DNA of 58,852 bases, from NCBI GenBank assembly GCA_902761635.1, contig CACWLG010000009.1, positions 1 through 58,852 on the forward strand, read 5' to 3'. Source of the stretch: Oscillospiraceae bacterium. GTDB lineage: Bacteria > Bacillota > Clostridia > Oscillospirales > Oscillospiraceae. The position numbers and the translations under genes were made by a program. Of the stretch, positions 40,852 to 49,272 are shown one piece after another; the first letter of the stretch is position 1; each line of letters opens with the position of its first letter. A model generated the notes under the pieces. That model saw only the letters and a program-made list of their open reading frames with translations. It was not told the DNA's origin and made no database searches.

Positions 40852-42141
40852 TTACCCCACGGCCTCGATGCTGTCGTCGGCCAGGATGAGGCTGCCGTCC
40901 TCCCCGCTCTCGGTGAGGTAGAAGTTTTTGAGCCCGTCCTGGGCGCGGTAGCTGATCTTCAGATTCGGCATGCCCTCGGGGATGACGGTGGAGATCTGCA
41001 CGGCGCAGTCGTGCATGATGCTGCGCGACCAGAGCTGGGCCGTGTCATAGAAGGCGCCGGAATAGGCGACCTGGGTAAGGCGCACGTCCCGCGCGGTACC
41101 GTTTACGAGCAGATACAGCGTCGTCCCCTCCTCGCCGAGCCTCACCATGTCGACGATCTCGGTGTTGCCCTCGCTCATCCTGTCGGCCGGGACCACATAG
41201 AAGACAGCCTCGGCCGCGGGGGCCTCGGGGATATAGCGCGGGATCAGCCAGCTTGCTGCCCGGTCATAGGGGATGCTGAAGCTGATGGGACCGGAGGCGT
41301 GGCTGCTGATCTCATAGTCGTCGGAGAAGACCACGATGCCGCTGTAGTCGAAGTACCAGGACCCGTCGCGCACCAGGGCGGAGAGCGCGGAGGCAAGGTC
41401 GGTGTTCAACAGGTCGATGCGCGCCATGGTGTTGGGGTCTGCCTGGGCCATGTCGATCATCGCGTCTGCGAGGCCACGGGCAAAGGCGGCCTTGTCGGTG
41501 CTGACCTTCTCGAGGGTCAGCAGCTCCCCTGTCGCGGCGTCGAAGCAGTAGCCCCGCGTGATGACGCCGCCGTGAGCCCCGCCGAGATAGCTGTAGTCGT
41601 TGAAGACCAGGGTCAGAACAATGCCGTCGTTTCGCACGACCGACACGCTGCGGTCGGCGCTGTACTCGATGGCGGGCGTCTCCGTCCCGCTCTCCACGAG
41701 GTACAGATAATTGTCCTCGGCCAGCGTCAGCATGTTGTTGTAGCCGGTGCCGTAGCCGTCGCCGTAATCCTCGCCGGTGTAGAAGGCCTCGTTCTGCAGG
41801 GCGATAAACTCATTGATGGCCTGGGCGGCCTTGGGATTGTCCTCGATCTCGATGACAGGCGTGTCATAGGAAAAGTGCAGGATGCAGTTTTTCCCGGTTT
41901 GGGGGTCCATGGCCGTGAGCTCGGTGCGCTCGATGGAGACGGTTACGCGCTCCTCCGTCGGCGGAGCGGGCGTGGGGATGGGGGTCGGCTCCGGCGTGGG
42001 TTCGGGCGTCGGCTCCGGCGTGGGTTCGGGCGTCGGTTCCGCAGTGGGCGCGGGTGTCGGCAGGGGCTTGCTCACCGCGCCGCAGGCGCCGAGGCCCAGG
42101 CAGAGGGTCAGGGCCAGGAACAGGGCAATCGCTTTTTTCAT
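40852..42141 (-). CDS. DUF3298/RsiV-like lipoprotein with proline-rich linker
   Basis: 429 residues. A lipoprotein signal (KKAIALFLALTLCLGLGAC, lipobox LGAC) is followed by a PTPEP repeat linker (residues about 30-60) and a large domain with INEFIALQNEAFY, NYLYLVESGTETPAIEYSADRSVSVVRNDG, SYLGGAHGGVITRGYCFDAATGELLTL and FDYSGIVVFSDDYEISSHASGPISFSIPY, the DUF4163/DUF3298 pattern seen in RsiV and lysozyme-binding proteins. Function here unknown; lysozyme sensing or inhibition is possible. It starts 18 bases after the CYTH gene. Confidence 0.85.
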   Translation of the reverse strand: MKKAIALFLALTLCLGLGACGAVSKPLPTPAPTAEPTPEPTPEPTPEPTPEPTPIPTPAPPTEERVTVSIERTELTAMDPQTGKNCILHFSYDTPVIEIEDNPKAAQAINEFIALQNEAFYTGEDYGDGYGTGYNNMLTLAEDNYLYLVESGTETPAIEYSADRSVSVVRNDGIVLTLVFNDYSYLGGAHGGVITRGYCFDAATGELLTLEKVSTDKAAFARGLADAMIDMAQADPNTMARIDLLNTDLASALSALVRDGSWYFDYSGIVVFSDDYEISSHASGPISFSIPYDRAASWLIPRYIPEAPAAEAVFYVVPADRMSEGNTEIVDMVRLGEEGTTLYLLVNGTARDVRLTQVAYSGAFYDTAQLWSRSIMHDCAVQISTVIPEGMPNLKISYRAQDGLKNFYLTESGEDGSLILADDSIEAVG

Positions 42142-42159
42142 GGTCATCATCCTTTCCTT

Positions 42160-42666
42160 TCAGGATTCGATTTCCTCCTCGGGGATATGCAGGGAGAGAG
42201 CCGCGTTTGTGTAGCGCGGATCGTCCGTAACCTCCCGGATCAGGCGGATGCCGGGCGGGAGGGCAAAGGCTTCCTCCTCGTCTGTGAGCTCGATCTCCAG
42301 GAAGGCCCGGTCGTCCCAGAAGGGGAACACGTCCAGCTCCCAGAGGAGATCATCATGCGTGAAGCAGTGGCGCACCTTCTCAATGGGCGTGCGCGCGGGG
42401 TCCGCCCGCTGCAGAAGCCGCGTGTATTCCGCCTCGCTGATCACGTTCTCCGTCTCGATACGGCGCAGGCTGTTGAGCTTTACCTTGACCGTGTGGGTAT
42501 ATTCGCACCCCTCCGCGCGCACGCGCTTGCGCACGCGCTCGGTGGTGTTCACGTCGCCCAGCAGGTAGGTCTGGGTGATGGCCGAGCGCTCGCACTTCTC
42601 CAGAAATTCCTTCTCCGGCATGGCGATCAGAAACTTGCGCTCGATTTCAAAGCCGTCGATGTTCAT
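42160..42666 (-). CDS. CYTH domain protein
   Basis: 168 residues starting MNIDGFEIERKFLIA with the ExExK signature of CYTH tunnel-fold phosphohydrolases. Alternating charged strands follow (ERVRKRVRAEGCEYTHTVKVKL, LLWELDVFPFWDDRAFLEIEL) with the Arg/Lys/Glu residues that line the triphosphate and metal-binding tunnel. Likely an inorganic triphosphatase or related enzyme; adenylate cyclase or thiamine triphosphatase are less likely. First gene of a pair with the DUF3298 lipoprotein. Confidence 0.9.
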   Translation of the reverse strand: MNIDGFEIERKFLIAMPEKEFLEKCERSAITQTYLLGDVNTTERVRKRVRAEGCEYTHTVKVKLNSLRRIETENVISEAEYTRLLQRADPARTPIEKVRHCFTHDDLLWELDVFPFWDDRAFLEIELTDEEEAFALPPGIRLIREVTDDPRYTNAALSLHIPEEEIES

Positions 42667-42804
42667 ACAATCCGTCCTTCTGTTCAGCGATTCATGACAA
42701 GTTTTTCCTAAGGAAGCATCTCACTCTGTATCAGTTCCCTTTTTATTATATCATGATTCAATATCAATATAACACATTTTCCAGGCATGGCGTGATGCAG
42801 GCGA

Positions 42805-42834
42805 TTGACAAATCGTGTCGAATTATTATAGAAT
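42805..42834 (+). promoter_or_regulatory. Promoter for the candidate structured RNA
   Basis: -35 TTGACA (42805-42810), 18-base spacer, -10 TAGAAT (42829-42834; TATAGA with 16-base spacing also possible). Expected start near 42841. Confidence 0.8.
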
Positions 42835-42840
42835 TTATAT

Positions 42841-42990
42841 CCCCATACGGGGGAAGGCGTTGTCTCGTCAGAAGAAACTCGCTCCAGTTCGCATGTGCGG
42901 TTTCCGTAAGAGCCGCAAACGCTCCCTATACGCTCCTTCCTTCTTCCTCTCCCAATCAAAGCTTTTTGCTTCGATTGGGTTTTTTGTTTT
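42841..42990 (+). ncRNA. Candidate structured RNA or leader, repeat copy B
   Basis: About 150 bases from the predicted start to a terminator. Folds visible: CCCC-ATAC-GGGG at the 5' end; TGCGG / CCGCA around a loop reading TTTC...AGAG; and a near-perfect 11-bp terminator stem (42951-42961 with 42969-42979) followed by a TTTTTTGTTTT run. From 42874 on it aligns with 5396-5499, where the internal stem is TCCGG / CCGGA, a two-sided change that keeps pairing, and the last stem also changes on both arms. A 27-codon ORF begins 38 bases after the terminator, so this could be a free small RNA or an attenuating leader. Confidence 0.6.
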
Positions 42991-43027
42991 AGGCGGTTCC
43001 GCTACATCTCCGAAAGGAGGTGTTATG

Positions 43028-43111
43028 ATGCCGATTACAATAACGTTCCATATCCTTAACTGGACAGTAACGATTACTGTAAAGAGCAGAAACCGCCACT
43101 CTGCCAAGTGA
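43028..43111 (+). CDS. Predicted 27-aa microprotein
   Basis: Starts MPITITFHILNWTVTITVKS and ends in basic residues RNRHSAK. The pattern is an alternating Thr/Ile beta-like stretch with a basic tail, possibly membrane-active. AAGGAGG at 43014-43020 sits 7 bases before this ATG (another ATG is directly upstream, 4 bases away). The stop codon lies in a hairpin (43088-43095 with 43112-43119, plus inner CACT/AGTG). It lies downstream of the candidate leader RNA. No function recognised. Confidence 0.6.
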   Translation: MPITITFHILNWTVTITVKSRNRHSAK

Positions 43112-43230
43112 CGGTTTCTAAGACAACTTAGAACAATCCTGGGCGGAGCCGCTTTTCGGCAACGCCTTTTATATTTTTATTATAGCGGTTCGGAGCTTAT
43201 GTGTCAAGGCTTTTCCATGCCGCTTCCCGT

Positions 43231-45594
43231 TCAGCCTGTCTTCTCCATATGCGCTGCGGCGGCGCGCAGCATGAGCTTTTTCACCCCGGCCTCAAAGCGG
43301 ATCTCGATCAGGAAGTCCCCGCCCATCGGGGTCATCTTCACGATCTCGCCCGGGCCGAAGGCCTTGTGCCGCACCCGATCGCCGACAGAAAAGCTCACGG
43401 CGGGGGCGGGCTTCGGCGCGGCGGGCGCGGGATACGCCGGGGCCCTGGGCTTCGGCGCCTCGCGTTTCGCCGCCGTGCTCTCCTGCTCCCGATTCCCGTA
43501 GGAATAGCTGCGCGGGATGCTCTTTTGGATATGCTCCTCCGGGATCTCGGAGACGAAGCGGGAGACGCGGTTTGCGGTGGTGCGGCCGAAGAGCATGCGC
43601 TGATGGGCGGAGGTGAGATACAGCTTCTCCTTCGCCCGCGTGATGGCCACATAGCATAGCCTGCGCTCCTCCTCCATCTCCTCCGGCTCCCCGATGGCGC
43701 GGGTGCCGGGGAAAATGGTCTCCTCCATGCCGACGATGAACACCGTCGGAAACTCGAGGCCCTTGGCGCTGTGGATGGTCATGAGCACCACGGCGTCGGC
43801 GTCGGCATCGTAGGTATCCATGTCCGTATAGAGGGCTACGTTTGCCAGGTACCCCTCCAGCGTCTCGTCCCCGGACTCCTTCATGTAGGTGAGGATGCTC
43901 GTCTTGAGTTCGCGCACGTTCTCCGCGCGGGCGGTGTCCTCGGTGGTGTTCTTCTCCTCTAAAATGCGCACGTACCCGGTCTTCTCCAGAAGCTCGTCCA
44001 GCACCTCGTCCGGCCTGTGGGCGGCGGCGAAGTCCTTGAGCTCGAGGATCAGGTTTGCAAAGAGCCGGAGCTTCATCCCCGCGCGCTGGAGCTGAGGGAT
44101 CTCCTCGGCATGGCGCAGGACCTCGAACATGGACTCGTTCCGCTCGGCGGCAAGCTCCCCCACAAGCTCCACGGTCCTTGGGCCGATGCCCCTTGCCGGG
44201 ACGTTGATGACGCGCGTAAGGCGCAGATCGTCCGACGGGGCGGAGATGAGGCAGAGGTAGGCCAGGATGTCCTTGATCTCGGCCCGGTCAAAAAAGCGCG
44301 TGCCGCCGATGATGCGGTAAGGGATGCCGCTGCGCTTGAAGGCGTACTCAAACTGGTTGGACTGGGCGTTCATGCGGTATAATACCGCATGGTCATGCCA
44401 GTTTTCTCCGCGCCCGTAGGCCGAGAGGATGCGGGAGGCGACGTACTGGGCCTCGTCCCGCTCGTCGTCGGCAAAGTAGTGGGTCAGCAGCTCTCCCCCG
44501 GCCTTGTCGGTCCAGAGCTCCTTGCCCTTGCGCTGACGATTGTGGGCGATGACGGCGTTGGCCGCGTCCAGGATGTGGGAGGAGCTGCGGTAGTTCTGCT
44601 CGAGGCGGATGACCCGGCAGCCCTTGTACTGGCTTTCAAAGCTCAGGATATTTTCAATGGTGGCGCCGCGGAATTTATAAATGCTCTGGTCATCGTCCCC
44701 CACCACGCAGATATTGCCCCAGCCCCCCGCCAGAAGCGAGGACAGGCGGTACTGCAGGCGGTTCGTGTCCTGGTACTCGTCGATGAGCACATAGCGGAAG
44801 CGGCGCTGCCAGTGCTCGAGCACGTCCGGGTTTTCCTCCAGGAGCCTGACGGTGTTGTAAATGAGATCGTCAAAGTCCATGGCGTTGGCGGCAAAGCAGC
44901 GGCGGCTGTACTCCTGATAGACCTCCCCGATTTTGCGGCGGCGGAGATCGGAAGCGGCTCCGGCGTATTGCAGATACACCGAGGGAGAGACCCCCTCGTC
45001 CTTGGCCCGGCCCAGCTCGGAAAGGATCGTGCGCGGCGCGTACGTTTTCTCGTCCAGATCCATGTCCTTGATAATGTGCTTTAATAAACTCAGGCTGTCG
45101 GAGGTATCATAGATGGTGAAGGAGCCGGTATAGCCCAGGCGCTCGGCGTCCCGGCGCAGGATGCGCACGCAGGCCGAGTGGAAGGTGCAGGCCCAGATAT
45201 CCTCCGCCTCCTCCCCCAGCATGCGGGAAAGGCGCTCCTTGAGCTCTCCGGCGGCCTTGTTGGTAAAGGTGATGGCGAGGATGCGCCAGGGCTCCACCCT
45301 GTCCCAGGCGGCAAGGCGTCTGGCCTCCTCCCCGCCCTGCCGTAAAAGGGCGAGCTGTTTTTCGTCCGCGTCGTCGGGGATCTCGTCACAGTCGCCCGCC
45401 CGCCCGTATTTCAGGAGCTTTGCGATGCGGTTGATGAGGACTGTGGTTTTCCCGCTGCCCGCCCCGGCCAGGATCAGAAGCGGCCCCTCCGTGGCCAGCA
45501 CAGCCTCCTGCTGCATGGGGTTGAGCGCGGCAAAATCGCTGAGAATGAGCGCCCGGCGCGCGTCAAGATATTGTTTTTCAAAGTCAGTCATCAT
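43231..45594 (-). CDS. pcrA: ATP-dependent DNA helicase PcrA/UvrD
   Basis: SF1A 3'-5' helicase for repair and rolling-circle replication. 787 residues: Q-motif LNPMQQEAVLATEGPLLILAGAGSGKTTVL (Walker A), TFTNKAAGELKERL (Ia), LIDEYQDTNRLQY (Walker B), VGDDDQSIYKFRGA (III), LEQNYRSS (IV), VVLMTIHSAKGLEFPTVF (V) and YVAITRAKEKLYL (VI). The C-terminus has the Tudor-like SVGDRVRHKAFGPGEIVKM typical of PcrA. A charged insert of about 30 residues occurs after motif I. No ribosome binding site precedes the ATG; the -10 box is only 6 bases upstream. Confidence 0.97.
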   Translation of the reverse strand: MMTDFEKQYLDARRALILSDFAALNPMQQEAVLATEGPLLILAGAGSGKTTVLINRIAKLLKYGRAGDCDEIPDDADEKQLALLRQGGEEARRLAAWDRVEPWRILAITFTNKAAGELKERLSRMLGEEAEDIWACTFHSACVRILRRDAERLGYTGSFTIYDTSDSLSLLKHIIKDMDLDEKTYAPRTILSELGRAKDEGVSPSVYLQYAGAASDLRRRKIGEVYQEYSRRCFAANAMDFDDLIYNTVRLLEENPDVLEHWQRRFRYVLIDEYQDTNRLQYRLSSLLAGGWGNICVVGDDDQSIYKFRGATIENILSFESQYKGCRVIRLEQNYRSSSHILDAANAVIAHNRQRKGKELWTDKAGGELLTHYFADDERDEAQYVASRILSAYGRGENWHDHAVLYRMNAQSNQFEYAFKRSGIPYRIIGGTRFFDRAEIKDILAYLCLISAPSDDLRLTRVINVPARGIGPRTVELVGELAAERNESMFEVLRHAEEIPQLQRAGMKLRLFANLILELKDFAAAHRPDEVLDELLEKTGYVRILEEKNTTEDTARAENVRELKTSILTYMKESGDETLEGYLANVALYTDMDTYDADADAVVLMTIHSAKGLEFPTVFIVGMEETIFPGTRAIGEPEEMEEERRLCYVAITRAKEKLYLTSAHQRMLFGRTTANRVSRFVSEIPEEHIQKSIPRSYSYGNREQESTAAKREAPKPRAPAYPAPAAPKPAPAVSFSVGDRVRHKAFGPGEIVKMTPMGGDFLIEIRFEAGVKKLMLRAAAAHMEKTG

Positions 45595-45600
45595 GCGCTC

Positions 45601-45629
45601 ATTGTATCACATTTCGGCGGGGTGCACAA
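45601..45629 (-). promoter_or_regulatory. pcrA promoter
   Basis: Minus strand: -35 TTGTGC (45624-45629), 17-base spacer, -10 TACAAT (45601-45606). The expected start falls on or next to the ATG. Confidence 0.65.
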
Positions 45630-45682
45630 GATGAAACGGAGCGCATCTCCTGCCTCCCTCAGCGAGGGAGCCAACCCCCGCC

Positions 45683-45711
45683 TTGACATTTTCCACGCCG
45701 CACAGTATTAT
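45683..45711 (+). promoter_or_regulatory. Promoter of the GH25-DHHW-MBOAT operon
   Basis: -35 TTGACA (45683-45688), 17-base spacer, -10 TATTAT (45706-45711). A short palindrome GGCTCCCTCGCTGAGGGAGGC lies just upstream (about 45652-45672, read on the minus strand). Confidence 0.85.
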
Positions 45712-45754
45712 TGCCCTGTCTTTTTATCTATTTTATTAAGGAACGGTCACGCGC

Positions 45755-46750
45755 ATGCACGAGAGTGAGCAACAACAGAACACGAAAAAGCCCGACAGAC
45801 GAAGGGCCCTTCTGATCACGCTGCTGTGTGTGTGCGCGCTGATCATGCTGACGTCCCTGGTGTCGATCTTCTACTCCCTGCATCAGTTTCGGACGCTGAA
45901 CGCGGAGGAGCCCGTTTCCCTGACCGCCGATCCCTACTATATCCCGACGACGGAGCCGCCCCTGTCACCCACGCCGAAGCCGACGCCTGTCCCGGCGCCG
46001 GAGCCGACGCCCGAAAGTCCATGGGGCTGGAAGGAATACGCGGGGCAGCAGTACTATCTGCTCCCTGACAGCAGCGTTCTGACGGGGCTGCACCTCATCG
46101 GGGGAAAGCTCCACTACTTCAACGAGTACGGCGAGCACGCCAGCTCCCTCGGCGTTGACGTGTCCTATCACAACAAGGGCATCAACTGGGAGGCGGTGCG
46201 CGCCCAGGGTGTGGACTTTGCCATCATCCGCCTGGGCTACCGCGGCTGGGAATCGGGCCTGCTGCATGAGGATGAATGCTTCCGCCAGAACCTGCGCGGG
46301 GCGAAGGCTGCGGGGCTCAAGGTCGGGGTCTACCTCTACTCCACCGCCGTGAACGCCGCGGAGGCGCAGGAGGAGGCCGCCTTTGTCCTCACCGGGCTCA
46401 GGGGCTTTCCCCTGGATCTGCCGGTGTATCTGGATACGGAGCAGTCCGGCGAATATCCCTGGGGCCGGGCCGACCGTCTGCACAAGGTGCGCCGCTATGA
46501 GATCATCACGAGCTTCTGCCGCACGATCCTCGACGGGGGCTACGCGGTCGGCGTATACTCCGGGCAGAACTACCTGAAAAACCACGTGGCGATCCACACC
46601 TTTTCCCGGCACCCCATCTGGCTTGCCAGCTACACGCGCTCAAACCGCCTGCCCGACTTCCCCTATGCCTACGACATGTGGCAGTTTACGGACCGGGCCG
46701 TGGTGGGCGGCGTCCGGGGCCTGGTGGATCTGTCAGCGGTCTATGATTGA
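45755..46750 (+). CDS. Membrane-anchored GH25 muramidase
   Basis: Predicted lysozyme cutting the MurNAc-GlcNAc bond. 331 residues: cytoplasmic basic N-terminus, one membrane helix (about residues 18-42), a PTPKPTPVPAPEPTP linker, a short segment like a cell-wall binding repeat (GWKEYAGQQYYLLPDSSVLTG), then the GH25 barrel: LGVDVSYHNKGINWEAV with the catalytic Asp, DFAIIRLGYRGW, GVYLYSTAVN, LPVYLDTEQSG with the acidic pair, and MWQFTDRAVVGGVRGLVDLS. Heads a four-gene operon; 8 bases separate it from the DHHW gene. Confidence 0.94.
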   Translation: MHESEQQQNTKKPDRRRALLITLLCVCALIMLTSLVSIFYSLHQFRTLNAEEPVSLTADPYYIPTTEPPLSPTPKPTPVPAPEPTPESPWGWKEYAGQQYYLLPDSSVLTGLHLIGGKLHYFNEYGEHASSLGVDVSYHNKGINWEAVRAQGVDFAIIRLGYRGWESGLLHEDECFRQNLRGAKAAGLKVGVYLYSTAVNAAEAQEEAAFVLTGLRGFPLDLPVYLDTEQSGEYPWGRADRLHKVRRYEIITSFCRTILDGGYAVGVYSGQNYLKNHVAIHTFSRHPIWLASYTRSNRLPDFPYAYDMWQFTDRAVVGGVRGLVDLSAVYD

Positions 46751-46758
46751 GGCGCAGT

Positions 46759-47907
46759 ATGAACAGACGAATCCAGATTTGCGCGGCGGCGCTCTGCCTC
46801 CTGTTTCTGCTGGCGGGGCTTGCGCGCGCCCTCCTCTCCCCCGAGACGGAGATCGCTTACGAAAACCGGCCCGCAAGGCGCTGGCCCGCGTTCAGCGCGC
46901 TCGCCTTTCTCCGGGGAGATTACCAGGCCGCGGCGGAGGATGCCCTCGCCGATCAGATCCCCGAGGCAAGCCGCATGAAAAAGCTCTATAACATCTACGA
47001 CACCTCGCTCGCCCTGCCGCTGATCCGTTTTTTAGGGCGGGACGGGGGCTATGTCGGCTTCCGGGACATCTGCTTCTTTCACGACATGCTGGTCGTGCGT
47101 CCGATCCCCCTTGCGGAGAAGGCAGCGGCGCTTGAAGAGAGTGCGCGTAAGATCTCTGCCTGGGCGGCGGTCTCCCCCGGCACGGACTTCTATGTCTACT
47201 ATATTGAGACGGACCGTGACTTAAATCTCGAGACCGGGGAAAAGTCGGGTCTCTTTGACTGTCTGGCAGCAGCGCTCAGCCTCCCGGCGGGGCATGCCGA
47301 AAGGCTGCGCGTCGATTCCTTTGACGATTACCGCCGGGACTTCTTCAAAACCGACCACCACTGGAACGCCGCGGGCTCGTACCGCGGGTACGCGGAGCTC
47401 TGCGCCCTGCTCAAGGTCGAGCCCCTGCCGCAGCCGGACAGATACACCGTGCCCGCCTGCTATCGCGGCACCCGCGCCGCGGGCGTGGAGGGCGTACCGG
47501 CGGAGGATTTCGCGGTCAATCTCTACGACTGTCCGGACATGACGGTCACGATTCCCGCCGGGCAGATCCCGGACTACGGGATGCAGGCGCTCTTTGTAAG
47601 CGGGGAGCTTGAGAACGTCTCCTACGGCAGCGTCTTCGGCGTGGACTGCGGGGAGCTGGTTTTCGACACCGGAACGCCGGGGAAAAACCTGCTTGTGATG
47701 GGCGACTCCTACGATAACGCCATTGTCAAGCCGCTGGCCGCGTCCTTTGCGAAAACATGCTGCGTCGATCTGCGCTCCTATGCAAGCGAGCTGGGCCGCC
47801 CGTTTGTGATGGCGGAGTTTCTCCGGGAGCATGACATTGACGCGGTGCTCTTTGTCGGCGGCATCGACTACTTCGGCGCGACGCTGCCGACGGCGGAAGG
47901 AGGCTGA
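46759..47907 (+). CDS. DHHW family protein (AlgJ/AlgX-like SGNH)
   Basis: 382 residues with an N-terminal signal-anchor (QICAAALCLLFLLAGLARAL). The diagnostic block DDYRRDFFKTDHHWNAAGSYRGY has the catalytic Asp-His pair, and LLVMGDSYDNAIVKPLA carries the GDS serine; the C-terminus reads HDIDAVLFVGGIDYF. Such proteins pair with MBOAT membrane acyltransferases and pass acetyl groups onto polysaccharide outside the cell. It ends one base before the MBOAT ATG, so the two form a unit. Confidence 0.9.
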   Translation: MNRRIQICAAALCLLFLLAGLARALLSPETEIAYENRPARRWPAFSALAFLRGDYQAAAEDALADQIPEASRMKKLYNIYDTSLALPLIRFLGRDGGYVGFRDICFFHDMLVVRPIPLAEKAAALEESARKISAWAAVSPGTDFYVYYIETDRDLNLETGEKSGLFDCLAAALSLPAGHAERLRVDSFDDYRRDFFKTDHHWNAAGSYRGYAELCALLKVEPLPQPDRYTVPACYRGTRAAGVEGVPAEDFAVNLYDCPDMTVTIPAGQIPDYGMQALFVSGELENVSYGSVFGVDCGELVFDTGTPGKNLLVMGDSYDNAIVKPLAASFAKTCCVDLRSYASELGRPFVMAEFLREHDIDAVLFVGGIDYFGATLPTAEGG

Positions 47908-47908
47908 C

Positions 47909-49258
47909 ATGCTGTTTTCGAGCCTCAGCTTTCTCTTTCTTTTCCTGCCGCCGGTTTTGATCCTGTATCATATCCATCCCTCGCCGCGCTGGCGAAACGG
48001 GGTGCTGCTTGTATCCTCGCTGCTCTTCTACGCCTGGGGCGCGCCGAAGGCCCTGCCGCTTCTCGTCGGCACGGCGGCGCTGGTCTGGCTCTGCGGCCTC
48101 GGGACGGAGAAGGGGCGGCGCTTCTGCTTCCCGCTTGCCGTCGGCTTTGTGCTGGGAAGCCTCATGCTCTTCAAGTACCTCGGCTTTTTCGCCGGGATCT
48201 TCGGCGCGCGGCTCGGCTTTTCACTCCTGCTGCCTGCCGGCATCAGCTTTTACAGCTTTCAGCTTCTCGCGTACAGCCTTGACCTCCGGCGCGGCACGAT
48301 CCGGGCGGAGCGCAGCTTTTTCCGCTTCCTGCTCTATGTCGCCTTCTTCCCCCAGCTTTTGCAGGGGCCGATCCTGCGCTATGGGAAGACCGCCCCGATG
48401 CTCGGAGCGAGAGCGCTTACATGGGACGGCGCGTTCTATGGTATGCGCCGCTTTCTGACGGGACTTGCCAAAAAGCTGCTGATTGCCGATCAGGTCGCCG
48501 TTCTCGCCGCTTCGATCTACGGTTCGTCAAGATATGTCGGCACAGGCGCGCTGTGGCTTGCGGCGCTGTGCTATACCTTACAGATTTACTTTGATTTTTC
48601 CGGCTACAGCGACATGGCGATCGGCCTCGGTCAGCTCTTCGGCTTTTCCCTGCCGGAGAATTTCAACTATCCCTATACCGCTCTTTCGATCACGGAGTTC
48701 TGGCGGCGCTGGCACATCACGCTCTCCCTCTGGTTTCGGGACTATGTGTATATCCCGCTCGGCGGCAACCGGGTTTCCCGCGCCCGCTTCGTGCTGAACA
48801 TTCTGACCGTCTGGGCCCTCACCGGGCTCTGGCACGGCGCGTCCTGGAACTTCGTGTTCTGGGGCCTCTATTACGGGGTGCTGCTGCTTGCGGAAAAGCT
48901 TGTGCTCGGCAAGCGCCTCGAGCGCGTGCCGCGGCTTCTGCGCTGGCTCGTCACCTTCACGCTTGTCAATGTCGGCTGGGTGATGTTCCGTCTCACGGAC
49001 GCGGGGCAGCTTGCCGCCGTGCTGCGCGGCATGTTCGTCTATGCCCCGACGGATTGGCGGGCCCTGCTGGCGCTCGACGCCTCCGTCGTCTCCAGGCTTC
49101 TCATGGTCCCCCTTGCGCTGTGGCTGAGCTTCCCGGTGCAGCGGGTCCCGGAGAAGGCCGGTCCCCTCCTGAGCCTGGGCTATCTCGCGCTCTTCGGCCT
49201 GTGTGTGCTGTTTCTTGTCAGCGCATCCTTCACGCCGTTCATCTATTTTAATTTCTGA
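47909..49258 (+). CDS. MBOAT family O-acyltransferase (AlgI-like)
   Basis: 449 residues, about ten helices. Motifs: LLPAGISFYSFQLLAYSLDLRRG, FFPQLLQGPILRY, IYFDFSGYSDMAIGLGQLFGF, ITEFWRRWHITLSLWFRDY and TGLWHGASWNFVFWGLYYG with the conserved catalytic His. It should shuttle acyl groups, usually acetyl, across the membrane to the DHHW partner, which O-acylates a wall polymer. AAGGAGG lies about 7 bases before the ATG. Confidence 0.94.
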   Translation: MLFSSLSFLFLFLPPVLILYHIHPSPRWRNGVLLVSSLLFYAWGAPKALPLLVGTAALVWLCGLGTEKGRRFCFPLAVGFVLGSLMLFKYLGFFAGIFGARLGFSLLLPAGISFYSFQLLAYSLDLRRGTIRAERSFFRFLLYVAFFPQLLQGPILRYGKTAPMLGARALTWDGAFYGMRRFLTGLAKKLLIADQVAVLAASIYGSSRYVGTGALWLAALCYTLQIYFDFSGYSDMAIGLGQLFGFSLPENFNYPYTALSITEFWRRWHITLSLWFRDYVYIPLGGNRVSRARFVLNILTVWALTGLWHGASWNFVFWGLYYGVLLLAEKLVLGKRLERVPRLLRWLVTFTLVNVGWVMFRLTDAGQLAAVLRGMFVYAPTDWRALLALDASVVSRLLMVPLALWLSFPVQRVPEKAGPLLSLGYLALFGLCVLFLVSASFTPFIYFNF

Positions 49259-49272
49259 AAGAGAGAAGTGCC

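Noticed and set aside
42815-43027. In-frame N-terminal extension of the 27-aa microprotein
   Set aside because: It would translate through the candidate RNA and its terminator with no ribosome site; the AAGGAGG at 43014 fits the short start.
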